A stretch of DNA of 25,949 nt from JAGBWK01 sp964544595 (GTDB lineage Bacteria; Bacteroidota; Bacteroidia; Bacteroidales; Muribaculaceae), in the NCBI GenBank assembly GCA_964544595.1, contig CAZJBM010000032.1, positions 1 through 25,949 on the forward strand, in the 5' to 3' direction. Below, in pieces: positions 7,555-16,420 of this stretch (its first letter is position 1; each line of letters starts with the position of its first letter). Under the pieces are notes generated by a model. That model searched no databases and was not told the DNA's origin. It was given only the letters and a program-made list of their open reading frames with translations. A program made the translations under genes and the position numbers.

Positions 7555-8568
7555 TTATGATAGAGCGCTCTTGTCGGGTTTCTCCACCGGGTTGGAATAT
7601 ATCATCAGTCGGTTATGCCCTATCTTGCGGTCGTCGACGAGGATAGCCGAGGAGGGGAGCGACGGTGCGGGGGCGATGCCCTCGCTGCCGAGCAAGTCGG
7701 CCGAAATCTCCACTCGCGCTTTGTCCCATAGTCCGGAGTCGATCACGGCCTGTAGATAGCGTGGGCCGGCTTCAATCAGAAGCGAGGTTACGCCCTGCTT
7801 GTAGAGATAGGCCAGTGTCGAAGCTATGTCATTGAAATTCAGTATTTCAAATCCTTCAGGCCCAGGCGTGATGGCGCAGCTGCGGTCGACGATGAATCGC
7901 CGGGGCGAGGGTCCGTCGTATTCGCGGGTGGTAAGCGAGGGGTGGTCGGCGAGATAAGTGGCGGCGGTAGTGAGGATCGCGTCGTGCATGGCGCGCTGTC
8001 GGTGAGTCAGCATAGTGGTGGCGTGGTTAGAGAAACGGTATGATTTCCCCCCGGCGAGAGCTGAGCGGCTGTTCATGAATCCGTCGGCGCTTGCCGCCCA
8101 TTTGATTGTCACGAAAGGACGGCCAAGCGTGTGGGCGGTGAAAAACCGCTCGTTGAGCGCACGGCTCTCGTCGGCAAGCACTCCGATCGTCACCTCGACG
8201 TCCGCTTCGCGCAGCATGCGTATTCCCCTTCCGGCCACTTTCTCAAAAGGGTCGACCGCACCTACTACTACCCGCGGAATTCCCTTGTCGATAATAAGTT
8301 GGGCGCAGGGCGGGGTCTTGCCGTAGTGTGAGCACGGTTCGAGGGTGACATACATGGTGGAGTCTTTCAGAAGCTCGGGGTCATTGACCGACGCTACCGC
8401 GTTGACCTCGGCGTGCCCCTCGCCGCAGCGGCGGTGGTATCCTTCGCCTATGATTTTCCCGTCGGGGCCTACGATTACAGCTCCGACCATGGGGTTGGAG
8501 TGGGTATGGTAAGGTGATTTCGCTGCCAGCTGAAGAGCGCGGCGCATATATTTTTCGTGGTCAAACAT
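7555..8568 (-). CDS. ribD: Riboflavin biosynthesis bifunctional deaminase/reductase RibD
   Basis: This cytoplasmic enzyme catalyses two steps of riboflavin synthesis: deamination of the diaminohydroxy-pyrimidine phosphoribosyl intermediate, then NADPH-dependent reduction of its ribose. It has 338 residues. The N-terminal cytidine-deaminase-like domain has zinc ligands His52, Cys79 and Cys88 with catalytic Glu54 (GHAEV, PCSHYGKTPPC). The C-terminal reductase domain has KWAASADGFMN and LIEAGPRYLQAVIDSGLWD; the usual EGG reads EAG. I chose the ATG at 8568, which begins MFDHEKYM and lies 20 bases after the upstream stop. A longer frame from a GTG at 8613 would overlap the upstream gene and add 15 residues unlike the family. 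It probably shares a transcript with the glycosidase gene in front, although the functions are unrelated. Confidence 0.95.
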   Translation of the reverse strand: MFDHEKYMRRALQLAAKSPYHTHSNPMVGAVIVGPDGKIIGEGYHRRCGEGHAEVNAVASVNDPELLKDSTMYVTLEPCSHYGKTPPCAQLIIDKGIPRVVVGAVDPFEKVAGRGIRMLREADVEVTIGVLADESRALNERFFTAHTLGRPFVTIKWAASADGFMNSRSALAGGKSYRFSNHATTMLTHRQRAMHDAILTTAATYLADHPSLTTREYDGPSPRRFIVDRSCAITPGPEGFEILNFNDIASTLAYLYKQGVTSLLIEAGPRYLQAVIDSGLWDKARVEISADLLGSEGIAPAPSLPSSAILVDDRKIGHNRLMIYSNPVEKPDKSALS

Positions 8569-8588
8569 TTTTTTGATTAATCCAACAT

Positions 8589-10109
8589 TTAATTGACGAA
8601 AACCGGGTTCCACTCCATGCCGTAGCGGTCGTAGGGCGCGACGGCGAAGCGATACCCGCGAGCGTATTTCTCAGGTATAGTGTATGTGTCGGAGTAGGTC
8701 ATGGCGATGATGTAGTCTGATGAAAGCCCCTCAGATTTGTCGGATATGGCGTCGATAGAGCCTACGGCAGTGGGGATAGCGTAGACCACGTAGCGGCAGT
8801 CGCCGTTGCGGTTCCACAGCAGTTGGTCGCGGCGATGCTTAAGGCCGCGGAGCTCCACCTCCTTCACCTGTTTCTTCCATTTCATCGGGGGCATGAGCGC
8901 TTTCGACTGATAAGCCTGCTTGGCGAGGTAGTCGCCGAAGCCCTTGCATTTTGGCCCCGATATGTATGTGGCCGAATAGAACACGGTGCCGGGATAGGTG
9001 TCGGAGGCGTATGCGCGGTTGTCGTTGAGTTGAGCGAGCGACTCTTTCCAGAATTCAAGGCTGTTTTTGTTGCCGAAGCGGGCTATGATCGCGCTCGGAA
9101 AGCAATGGCGCGAGCAAGCCTTGGCCGTGTCATACCACCATCGGCATAATCCTGTGTAGCCATGCCTCGGATTGTCGCGCGTCCAGTAGATTTGCGGCGA
9201 TATGTAGTCGACACATCCCTCAAGCATCCAAGCAACCGGGTCGCAGTAGATTTTTGAGTACTGGCTGTCGCCTGTGACCACTCCGTAGCGCGTAAGCTTC
9301 GGTATGCCCGATTCGGCGTGCGCGCCGTTGCCCCCCGCAATCCCTTGCGGGGCAACCCCGAATCGTATCTTGCCGTTTTTTATCTTAGCGAGCGTCGAGT
9401 AGACGAGGCTTATCGTCTTGTTGACGTTGTCGCGCCTCCAGTCGGCTATCGCGCCTTTGTAGCCCGAGCTTTTAAACTGCTTCCAATCAGCCGCCTTCTC
9501 GTTTTCCGGCAGAAACTCAGGACTGTAGAAATAGTCGTCAAAGACAATTCCGTCTACGTCATAGTCCTCGGCTATCTCTTTGACCACATCCGCGATGAGC
9601 CGCCGCGCTTCGGGCAGCCCGGGATTCATTATCGAGAAAGGTTTGCCATCCTTTATGTTGGTCATCCAGAGATTAGAATAGTCTGTTTCATCCTTGGCAA
9701 TTAGCTTTTGCGGCACGATACGGAAGGGGTTGATCCAGGCGTGGAGCTCAATGCCGAGCGAGTGGCAGCGATCGATGGCATATTGAAGGGGGTCGTAAGC
9801 CGGAGTGAGGCCGCGTTTGCCGGTGATATGGTGGCTCCATGGCTCGTAGGATGATTTATAGAGCGCGTCGGCCATAGGGCGCACTTGGAGAAACACGGCG
9901 TTGAAGCCCGCGCGGCTCAGGCGCGTGAGCATCGTGTCGAGCTCGGCTTTCTGCGTTGCGGCGATTTTCTCGGTGGCGCCGCGCTGCGATGGCCAGTCAA
10001 TATTGTAGACGGTGGCGATCCAGGCGCCGCGCATCTCGAATTTCGGGCATCGATCGGCTATGGCCGTCATGGCGATTAAGGTAAATATAGCGAGTAGGGT
10101 GTGCTTCAT
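8589..10109 (-). CDS. GHL10-type glycoside hydrolase family 10-like secreted protein
   Basis: A 506-residue exported protein of the GHL10 (PF02638, formerly DUF187) group, TIM-barrel putative glycosidases often linked to cell-wall or glycan turnover. A signal peptide (MKHTLLAIFTLIAMTAIA) precedes the barrel, with the family blocks MRGAWIATVYNIDWPS, FLQVRPMADALYKSSYEPWS, GIELHAWINPFR (about 115-126) and DVDGIVFDDYFYSPE (about 180-195). The acidic pair in FDDYF is the likely catalytic site by family analogy. The last 90 or so residues look like a beta-sandwich (fibronectin-III-like) domain. I start at the ATG at 10109, because a longer in-frame ATG at 10202 lies inside the terminator of the upstream gene. 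The substrate is unknown. ribD follows after 20 bases. Confidence 0.9.
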   Translation of the reverse strand: MKHTLLAIFTLIAMTAIADRCPKFEMRGAWIATVYNIDWPSQRGATEKIAATQKAELDTMLTRLSRAGFNAVFLQVRPMADALYKSSYEPWSHHITGKRGLTPAYDPLQYAIDRCHSLGIELHAWINPFRIVPQKLIAKDETDYSNLWMTNIKDGKPFSIMNPGLPEARRLIADVVKEIAEDYDVDGIVFDDYFYSPEFLPENEKAADWKQFKSSGYKGAIADWRRDNVNKTISLVYSTLAKIKNGKIRFGVAPQGIAGGNGAHAESGIPKLTRYGVVTGDSQYSKIYCDPVAWMLEGCVDYISPQIYWTRDNPRHGYTGLCRWWYDTAKACSRHCFPSAIIARFGNKNSLEFWKESLAQLNDNRAYASDTYPGTVFYSATYISGPKCKGFGDYLAKQAYQSKALMPPMKWKKQVKEVELRGLKHRRDQLLWNRNGDCRYVVYAIPTAVGSIDAISDKSEGLSSDYIIAMTYSDTYTIPEKYARGYRFAVAPYDRYGMEWNPVFVN

Positions 10110-10114
10110 GCCCC

Positions 10115-10122
10115 CAAAGGTA
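10115..10122 (-). promoter_or_regulatory. -7 promoter element five bases before the glycosidase start codon
   Basis: The minus strand reads TACCTTTG, a perfect TAnnTTTG box, and only five bases separate it from the ATG. No clear TTTG element lies 19-21 bases upstream. If used, the transcript would have almost no leader. Confidence 0.45.
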
Positions 10123-10160
10123 ATGATTTTTCTTAAATAGCGTTTGCCGCAACCCGTAAA

Positions 10161-10191
10161 AAAATCCCGAAGCTCGCGGCTTCGGGATTTT
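10161..10191 (-). terminator. Strong intrinsic terminator of the macroglobulin gene
   Basis: A perfect 13-bp stem, AAAATCCCGAAGC and GCTTCGGGATTTT, with a 5-nt loop. On the minus strand the transcript ends in seven U (10158-10164). It begins about 21 bases after the stop codon at 10213, so it ends the alpha-2-macroglobulin transcript and isolates the glycosidase-ribD unit. Confidence 0.92.
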
Positions 10192-10212
10192 ATGGCGTGC
10201 ATTGGATAAGGT

Positions 10213-13200
10213 TTAGCGGGCGGCGGAGCGTAGGAGCGAGCCGGAGGAGTGCGCGGTCATTTCGGGAGCGTACTGGCTCTGAATCGTGGCCACGCCCGAC
10301 GAGTAGCTTCCGGCGTTGTTGACATACATTTCATACTCTACAATGTATTGCCCCTTAGGGAGATGAGATATGAATAGGTTGGTCGCGGCGTCGCGGTTTT
10401 CAAGGTAGAAGAAGATGCCGTCGCAGTAGACCGGGCGCGGGGTTTGAACCACCGGCTCCATCATTGCGGCGCGGTTGTCGACGATGGTCACATAGTCCAT
10501 ATCGCGTAGCGAGTTGATGATAAGTCTTACCTTAACCGTTTGGCCAACTGTCATTTCGTTGGTGTCGACCCATTGACCGTAGACGTTGGCAAGCATCTGT
10601 TTCTGAATCGACAGCTCAGGTATCGAGTGAGCCTTGATGTCGGTCATTACCTGGGTTGAGCGGGTCATAACCGCTCCCCATGCAGGGCCTTGGTTGCCGC
10701 GGGCGATGGTCAGATCGCCTGAAGGATGGTCGATCGCGGTGTGGAATGCGCCCGTGAGCGTATCTATATCGGTAGGTTTAATCGGTGCGCCTCCAACGGC
10801 GATTTCAACATTGCCCGGCTTGTAGAGCCAGTTGGAGCCGCATTGAAGAATCGAGGCCACGCAGGCCGAAGCGTTGACCGAGGTGCCCCAGTCCTGAACC
10901 ACTTTGTTGAGTATGAGCCACTGACGTATACGGTCTATTTCCTTGCATCCGGGGTCGACGGTGTTGAACGCTTCGAGTATGAAGACTGTCTGACCGGTGG
11001 TGGAGAGGCCGAATATCGAAGAGCCGTCGAGAGAATCCCACCACATACCCAACTTAGGATTGTAAGTAGCGAATTCGCGGAGCGAGTTGAGCACGTTGCC
11101 GGCCTCTATTTTGCGCCCTGCGCGGTAGAGCATAAGCGCGGCGGCCGCTTTCTGCCCGGTGGGGAATTTCTTCCATGCGGTAGCCACAGATTTTATAGTG
11201 GCGTCGAACGCTTTCGTCGCGCCGACCGACATTGCAACCTCCGGATAGAGTCCGCGCACGTAGGTGTAGAATAGGAAATCGCCCGCGGGATGCTTGGCAT
11301 AGACCTTGGCTACCTCGGCATCGACATATTTCAATGCCTTCTTCACCATAGGCTCAAGCTGCGAGGGGAAGCAGTCGAGCTGACGAAGTTCTGCGAAATT
11401 GTTGAGAATTTCGAGTGTCACCCATAGCGACGATTCCTTATAATAGTCGGTCCAGCACCATCCGCCATCGGCGCATTGCAGTTTAGATAGCTTATCGGCA
11501 TTGCGGCTGATCGCCGACTTGATTTCGTCGCGGTCGAAGAGGAGCGCCAGGCGCGAAAGGCGCTCGGCGTCGCTTTCGGCATTATCGATCCAAGGAGTTG
11601 AGGCGAGGGTGAGTTGCTTGAGGTCGTCGTTGCGGTTGAGCATTGCGAGGAGCGCGCCGTCGCCATTGGCGCCGTCGAGCCATTGGCGTAGCCCTTGCTC
11701 CACAGTCGGGTTGAGGTCGAGCACCTTACCCGACACCGCAGCCGAGAAAATCGCGGCGGAGGCGGCGAGCGATGTTGACGACTCCTCGGCGCGCAGGCCC
11801 GGGAGTGCCGACACTACTTCCCAGGTCGGATTTTCGCAGAAGCTTACTATCGTGGTCGCGTCGGCTATGTCGCTTTTAGGCAAGGGCATGGAGAAGTTCA
11901 TCTCGTCGGGGGTGAGATAGAAGGTCTCAGAGTCCATGACCTGCTGCGAGGCGGGGAGAACGGGGAGAAGGGTCTGAACGCCGTCGGTGTAGGTCGAGTT
12001 TGAGGCTTTTACGCGCACGAGCATATTAGACGATGTGGCGTCGGTCGTTATTGTGAAATCCACTGCTTCTGATGAAGATGGCGCGAGAGTGAGCGACTTT
12101 GTGAACGATTTAGCGACGCTCATGTCAGCCGGGTTGAGAATCTCGAACAGCACTTCTGCTGCTTGCTCGGCGTCGGTGGAGTTCATCACAAGCACGCTCG
12201 CCTGCGCTGTGTCGCCTTGACGGATGAAGCGCGGGAGGTTGGGCTCGACCATGATAGGCTTCGACGAAATGATTTCGGCTACCGAGAGGTCGGTAAGCAT
12301 AGCCTCGTTGTAGGCCAAGGCGTAGAGTGCCCAAGTGGTGTTGGCGTTAGGCACTGTGAAGCTGTATGTCATGTTACCCTGGGCGTCGGTGGTGAGGTTG
12401 GGGGCGAAGAAGGCGAGCGCGATGTCAGAGGGGCGGTATTGTTGCTCCTCACTTGTCACTGTGCCAACTTCTACAATTCCATCTCCCGCTCCAATGTCGA
12501 CGTCGTCATGTGCTATCCCAACAGCAGCGCCGGTCATAGCCGATTTGTACTCTGTGACGACCGCGCTTTCCTCAAGAACCATATCGTTTGATTCCATCTT
12601 TGACATCATGGGAGCCGCGGAATTGTATGTTCCTCGTATCATAATACGATCCATCGACATTTTTGAGCCAAATGTGTGTCCGTATAAATTGAAAGATGGC
12701 ACGAAAATAGGGTTAGACTTATATTTATTGCCTCTGTTGGCAAACCACGACCAGTCAGATGACACTGACGTGGTCATGGGGTTGTAGCTTGAAAAAGACA
12801 ACGACGCGCTGTAACCGCTTCTCGGGAAGAAATGCCATGAATGGCTTTGCAGCGAGTTAAGAGCCTTGGAATACATATCGAGAATCAACGCCGACTGCAC
12901 CCCTTTACCGCTTCCGTCGGTGACTTTTACTGTCACGGTCTCTTCGGAGAGGGGCGAAACGCGGTCGCGCATACGCTCTATTTCCACATTGAGCGTATTA
13001 GCCGGGTTTTTCACCTCGATGTCAATATCTTCTGTATAGGACTGGTAGTCGCAAACGGTGGTGAGCAGCACATTCGCGGTTTCGACTCCTGCGGGAATTT
13101 CAACCGTAAGTTTGTTGACTCCCTGCTTCGGGCGCAACCACTTGCGCGACAATACTTTGTCGGAAGTGTACATGGTCATTTGGACGTAGGCGTCGGGCTG

Positions 13201-15834
13201 GCTGACCGCATATACGATTTCGGCTTTGCGCTTGCTGGCCGCGTTGATGGTTATATGATTGTCGAGGATCCATAGATGAGAGTCGGAGGGCGAATTGGAG
13301 TCCGCGGAGTTATAGACGCTTACTTTAGAAAGTGTTACGGTCTCGGCGTCGGTGCCAGGCGCTGATATTTCAACTTGATAAACACCTGAATGTAGGCCGG
13401 AAAGATCGGCAGTCGCCGAGGCAGTTCCGGCTTTAGTGGTCGCTGTGATTTCGCGCGACTCACCGCCGCGGGTGAATTTCAGCATAAGGGTGCCGTCGAC
13501 CGATTTGTTGACGAAATTGAAAAGTCCGTAGTGAAGTTTTGCGTCGGCTACCGCACGGAGAAGACCCTCGGAAGCTTCGATATAATAAGATTTACCGATA
13601 GAGAATGTGGTCGACGCCTCGTGGCTCTCGCCTGAGGCTGAAGTCGCGGTGACGTCGGCTTTGATTGTTCCGCCGGGGAACGGAGTGGTGGCTGCGATTT
13701 CGGGAGTGACGCGTATTGCGAACTGGCCCGATTGGTCGGTTGCAATGGTATCGGTGTAGAATTCGACACTTTGCGGTAGGAACCAAGAAGAGCGCGACAT
13801 GCCTGCGAGCGCTACTTTGACCGATGCGTTCTGAATCGGGAATCCGTTGTAGCCCATGGCTTTACCCTTGACTATCACGTCGGAACCTTCTATCTGGGGA
13901 GTGTCGAGCGTAATCTCGAAGGTAGGGAGCTTATAGTCGCTTACCATGAACCGCTCGGTCGCGAGATACTTGTCGGAGGCTTTGGCCGAAATGCGGTAGT
14001 TGCCGGTAAGGCCGTCGGTAGGGATGTGAAACGACGCGCTGGCGCGGCCATATTCATCGGTGACAATAGAGATTGTGTCGAGCGCCTGATTGTTAGCGTT
14101 CTTGATAATAAGCTCGGCAGAGAGTTTTTTCAGCGGCGATTTAGATTTCGCATTGTAGCTGTAGAAAATCGCGACGATATTGACCGTGTCGCCCGGATGA
14201 TAGATCGGGAGGTCGGTGTTGATATATGCCGCTTTGTTGGTCTCGTCGCGTGACTCAGAGAGATATTCCCACATCGAGAGAGCGTATTTGTCGTCGCCTT
14301 TAGAGGCCGAAATATAGTAGCTTGATGGTGAGCGAGGGGGCGTCACGGCGCCATCGCTGTCGGTTGTTTCGGTTTTGAGCACTGTAATGTCGAAGTCTCG
14401 TTGCTCAAATTTGACTTTTACGCCCGGCAGAGGCTTTCCAGTAGCGGGATTTACCGCCCAGACGGCGGCATCGGTATTAACGTCGTTGGAAATCATGGCG
14501 ATGTCGGTGCACCGAAATATGTTAACGTTATTGCGGTCGGGCTTTTCGCCATCGAGGGCCAAGCGGTAGATGCCGTAGCGCGAGAGCGTGAATTCGGCCT
14601 TGATATTATCTGAGAAAGGAATGGATTTGTCTGACTTCACTGTTGTCGAAAAGCATGGGGTAGTTTCAAAATCGGTGATTTTGAAGTTTTCTGTCTTAGT
14701 GATGCCTGATTTCATCCGGTAGATATGCACGGTGGCTTCCGGTGCGTTGATCAGTTTGACATTCAACTCGGCGGGGCGGTCTTTTGCCACCACTGCGGGC
14801 ACGTCGGCGAGGACATTCTCTTGCGAGAGAATCGCTTGAGCCGCTTTTACCGCGTCGATACGTATATAGTCGGGGTGGTCGGTGATGAATTTGGATAGTA
14901 TGCCGTAGACTTCGGTTGCATTTTTCCCTGAAATCATGGATGAGGCCGTGTCGAGAATGAGCTCAATGGCGTAGGGATTCGACACGTGGTCGCGATATGC
15001 CTTGATAGCAGGGGTTATATAAGCATTGGAGTTGCTTTTGTTAGCCAAACAGCGGCTTAGGTATTCGCTACGGGCGATGAGGGCCTGTATGTAGGGGGCT
15101 GATTCAGCGGAGTGAGCCGCTACCCAGTTGTCGGCTATCTCAACGATCGATCGGTTGGTCGGGGTGAGTATCTGGGGAAGAGCCACTTTGTTGAAAAGGG
15201 CATTGAGCGGGAATACTCCCTGGCGGGATGAAAGCGCGTTGAGCGCGTTTATTGCCTTGTTTGAAGCGAAGTCGAAGAGGGTGGGGTAGAACGTGTAGGT
15301 ATAGTCGCCCGAAGTGATTATTTCGGGGTAGTCGGCTGTCTTAGCGGCCAATAGCTCTTCGCGTGGGCTAAGCGCGGCGAGATATAGGCCGCGGATTTTG
15401 TCCTTGAATTGCGCTCCGCTCCAAAGCGTGAAATCTTTTTCTGCGGCGAGGGTGGTGCGCTCGTCGAAGTTATGGCGGTTGGCGGAATAATAAGAGTTGT
15501 ATAGGTCGGCGAGAAGCATCTGGAGCAGGCTGCGCACGGCTGGTTGGGTCTCCTTGTCGATAACTGTCTCTACTTTCTTTATCACGTCGGCATAGTTGTC
15601 GTTGCTGATCGAGGTTTTGGCTAGCCCGTACTTGATAAGGGCGTTCACTACCGATTGACCGTCGGCGGCCTTCAGCGCATCGTTGAGTTGGGTCTCGGCG
15701 TTGGCGATTACCTTTTCGGGGTAAGCGAAATCGGGTGCGGTCGACGGGGAGTTTTCAGAATTCATTGCCAAAGGGATTACAATCGCTGCCACTGCTGCGA
15801 TCAATCGGGTTATAAGCGAAAAATGTCGATTCAT
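10213..15834 (-). CDS. Large alpha-2-macroglobulin family protein lacking the thioester
   Basis: A 1873-residue exported protein of the bacterial alpha-2-macroglobulin class, which is thought to trap proteases or guard the envelope. A signal-like segment (MNRHFSLITRLIAAVAAIVI) has no lipobox. Residues about 30-330 are helical. The macroglobulin domains include the MG2 mark TDLPIYHPGDTV (about 533). A bait-like low-complexity stretch (about 1080-1135) leads into the A2M domain (TDAQGNMTYSFTVPNANTTWALY, about 1150 onward). The helical toroid follows (about 1325-1620; LQCADGGWCW). Where thioester members have CxEQ this one reads LPGLRAEESSTSLAAS, and no cysteine in the protein is followed by xEQ. 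I start at the ATG at 15834; the longer frame begins with TTG and spoils the signal. A terminator separates it from the sigma operon in front. Confidence 0.93.
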   Translation of the reverse strand: MNRHFSLITRLIAAVAAIVIPLAMNSENSPSTAPDFAYPEKVIANAETQLNDALKAADGQSVVNALIKYGLAKTSISNDNYADVIKKVETVIDKETQPAVRSLLQMLLADLYNSYYSANRHNFDERTTLAAEKDFTLWSGAQFKDKIRGLYLAALSPREELLAAKTADYPEIITSGDYTYTFYPTLFDFASNKAINALNALSSRQGVFPLNALFNKVALPQILTPTNRSIVEIADNWVAAHSAESAPYIQALIARSEYLSRCLANKSNSNAYITPAIKAYRDHVSNPYAIELILDTASSMISGKNATEVYGILSKFITDHPDYIRIDAVKAAQAILSQENVLADVPAVVAKDRPAELNVKLINAPEATVHIYRMKSGITKTENFKITDFETTPCFSTTVKSDKSIPFSDNIKAEFTLSRYGIYRLALDGEKPDRNNVNIFRCTDIAMISNDVNTDAAVWAVNPATGKPLPGVKVKFEQRDFDITVLKTETTDSDGAVTPPRSPSSYYISASKGDDKYALSMWEYLSESRDETNKAAYINTDLPIYHPGDTVNIVAIFYSYNAKSKSPLKKLSAELIIKNANNQALDTISIVTDEYGRASASFHIPTDGLTGNYRISAKASDKYLATERFMVSDYKLPTFEITLDTPQIEGSDVIVKGKAMGYNGFPIQNASVKVALAGMSRSSWFLPQSVEFYTDTIATDQSGQFAIRVTPEIAATTPFPGGTIKADVTATSASGESHEASTTFSIGKSYYIEASEGLLRAVADAKLHYGLFNFVNKSVDGTLMLKFTRGGESREITATTKAGTASATADLSGLHSGVYQVEISAPGTDAETVTLSKVSVYNSADSNSPSDSHLWILDNHITINAASKRKAEIVYAVSQPDAYVQMTMYTSDKVLSRKWLRPKQGVNKLTVEIPAGVETANVLLTTVCDYQSYTEDIDIEVKNPANTLNVEIERMRDRVSPLSEETVTVKVTDGSGKGVQSALILDMYSKALNSLQSHSWHFFPRSGYSASLSFSSYNPMTTSVSSDWSWFANRGNKYKSNPIFVPSFNLYGHTFGSKMSMDRIMIRGTYNSAAPMMSKMESNDMVLEESAVVTEYKSAMTGAAVGIAHDDVDIGAGDGIVEVGTVTSEEQQYRPSDIALAFFAPNLTTDAQGNMTYSFTVPNANTTWALYALAYNEAMLTDLSVAEIISSKPIMVEPNLPRFIRQGDTAQASVLVMNSTDAEQAAEVLFEILNPADMSVAKSFTKSLTLAPSSSEAVDFTITTDATSSNMLVRVKASNSTYTDGVQTLLPVLPASQQVMDSETFYLTPDEMNFSMPLPKSDIADATTIVSFCENPTWEVVSALPGLRAEESSTSLAASAAIFSAAVSGKVLDLNPTVEQGLRQWLDGANGDGALLAMLNRNDDLKQLTLASTPWIDNAESDAERLSRLALLFDRDEIKSAISRNADKLSKLQCADGGWCWTDYYKESSLWVTLEILNNFAELRQLDCFPSQLEPMVKKALKYVDAEVAKVYAKHPAGDFLFYTYVRGLYPEVAMSVGATKAFDATIKSVATAWKKFPTGQKAAAALMLYRAGRKIEAGNVLNSLREFATYNPKLGMWWDSLDGSSIFGLSTTGQTVFILEAFNTVDPGCKEIDRIRQWLILNKVVQDWGTSVNASACVASILQCGSNWLYKPGNVEIAVGGAPIKPTDIDTLTGAFHTAIDHPSGDLTIARGNQGPAWGAVMTRSTQVMTDIKAHSIPELSIQKQMLANVYGQWVDTNEMTVGQTVKVRLIINSLRDMDYVTIVDNRAAMMEPVVQTPRPVYCDGIFFYLENRDAATNLFISHLPKGQYIVEYEMYVNNAGSYSSGVATIQSQYAPEMTAHSSGSLLRSAAR

Positions 15835-15880
15835 AATCGAGAGGTTATTGACATGGATTGACTTCAAGAAAAATAAACAT

Positions 15881-15903
15881 GGCGACCCCGCGAGGGAGCC
15901 GCC
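15881..15903 (-). terminator. Intrinsic terminator of the sigma factor operon
   Basis: On the minus strand GGCGGCTCC, loop CTCGC, GGGGTCGCC makes a 9-bp stem with two G-U pairs, followed by a T-rich stretch (ATGTTTATTTTTC). It lies 53 bases after the stop codon of the Spy-like gene and before the macroglobulin start. Confidence 0.6.
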
Positions 15904-15955
15904 GTGTCGTGTATAGATAAGAACATTGTGTGCAATCGCGAAGCAGGCTTGCCTG

Positions 15956-16417
15956 CTATTTCTTTATTTTGCGGTGCTGGCGCATGACTTGCATACGGAA
16001 TTCCTGCTCGGCGGCCTTTAGCTCGAAAAGCTGTTTTTTTGATAGCACGTTGCGCAACTCGGCGTAATAACGCTTCTCGATTTCACATTCGCGCCCTTTG
16101 AGGTCGAGTTGCGACTGTATGGCCTGGTCGTAGTCGACATCGGTCACTTTAGCCGCCGGGGTGGTCTTGATTTTTCGTTCAAGCTCTCGGTTCTCGGCGT
16201 TGAGGCGCTCAAGCTCTTCGTCCATACGGTCGTAGATGTCGAAGAATTTTTCGCGCTGCTGGTCGCTGAGTTTGAGCTGCTTAGCGAGGAATTCGTGTTT
16301 AAGCTCCTTCATCTCCTCAAACCATTTCTGACGCTGGTTTCGGCCCGGGTTCTGAGCCGAGATAGCCGTGGCCATAGTGGCCGCGATAATGAATAGAATG
16401 ATAGAAATCCGTTTCAT
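15956..16417 (-). CDS. Spy/CpxP-like periplasmic protein
   Basis: A 153-residue predicted periplasmic helical protein. The signal peptide MKRISIILFIIAATMATAISAQ is followed by an almost wholly charged helical body (about 28-150) with the sequence FLAKQLKLSDQQREKFFDIYDRMDEE, which matches the LTxxQ-type hairpin of Spy/CpxP-like stress chaperones and sensors. In the LTxxQ position it reads LSDQQ. The gene starts 3 bases after the putative anti-sigma gene and ends the operon. In Bacteroidota an ECF sigma factor, a one-TM regulator and a Spy-like protein often sit together, which suggests envelope-stress sensing. No metal-binding motif is obvious. It could also be a general coiled-coil protein without chaperone function. 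Confidence 0.75.
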   Translation of the reverse strand: MKRISIILFIIAATMATAISAQNPGRNQRQKWFEEMKELKHEFLAKQLKLSDQQREKFFDIYDRMDEELERLNAENRELERKIKTTPAAKVTDVDYDQAIQSQLDLKGRECEIEKRYYAELRNVLSKKQLFELKAAEQEFRMQVMRQHRKIKK

Positions 16418-16420
16418 AGA

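Noticed and set aside
8569..8613. GTG start extending ribD by 15 residues
   Set aside because: It would overlap the glycosidase gene, and the extra residues do not fit the RibD N-terminus.
10110..10202. Upstream ATG extending the glycosidase by 31 residues
   Set aside because: The extension reads through the terminator hairpin of the preceding gene and would bury the signal peptide.
10726..11274. 182-codon open frame on the plus strand
   Set aside because: It is antisense to the macroglobulin gene, which continues with intact domain content across it.
15835..15867. TTG start extending the macroglobulin by 11 residues
   Set aside because: The ATG at 15834 opens directly into a normal signal segment.
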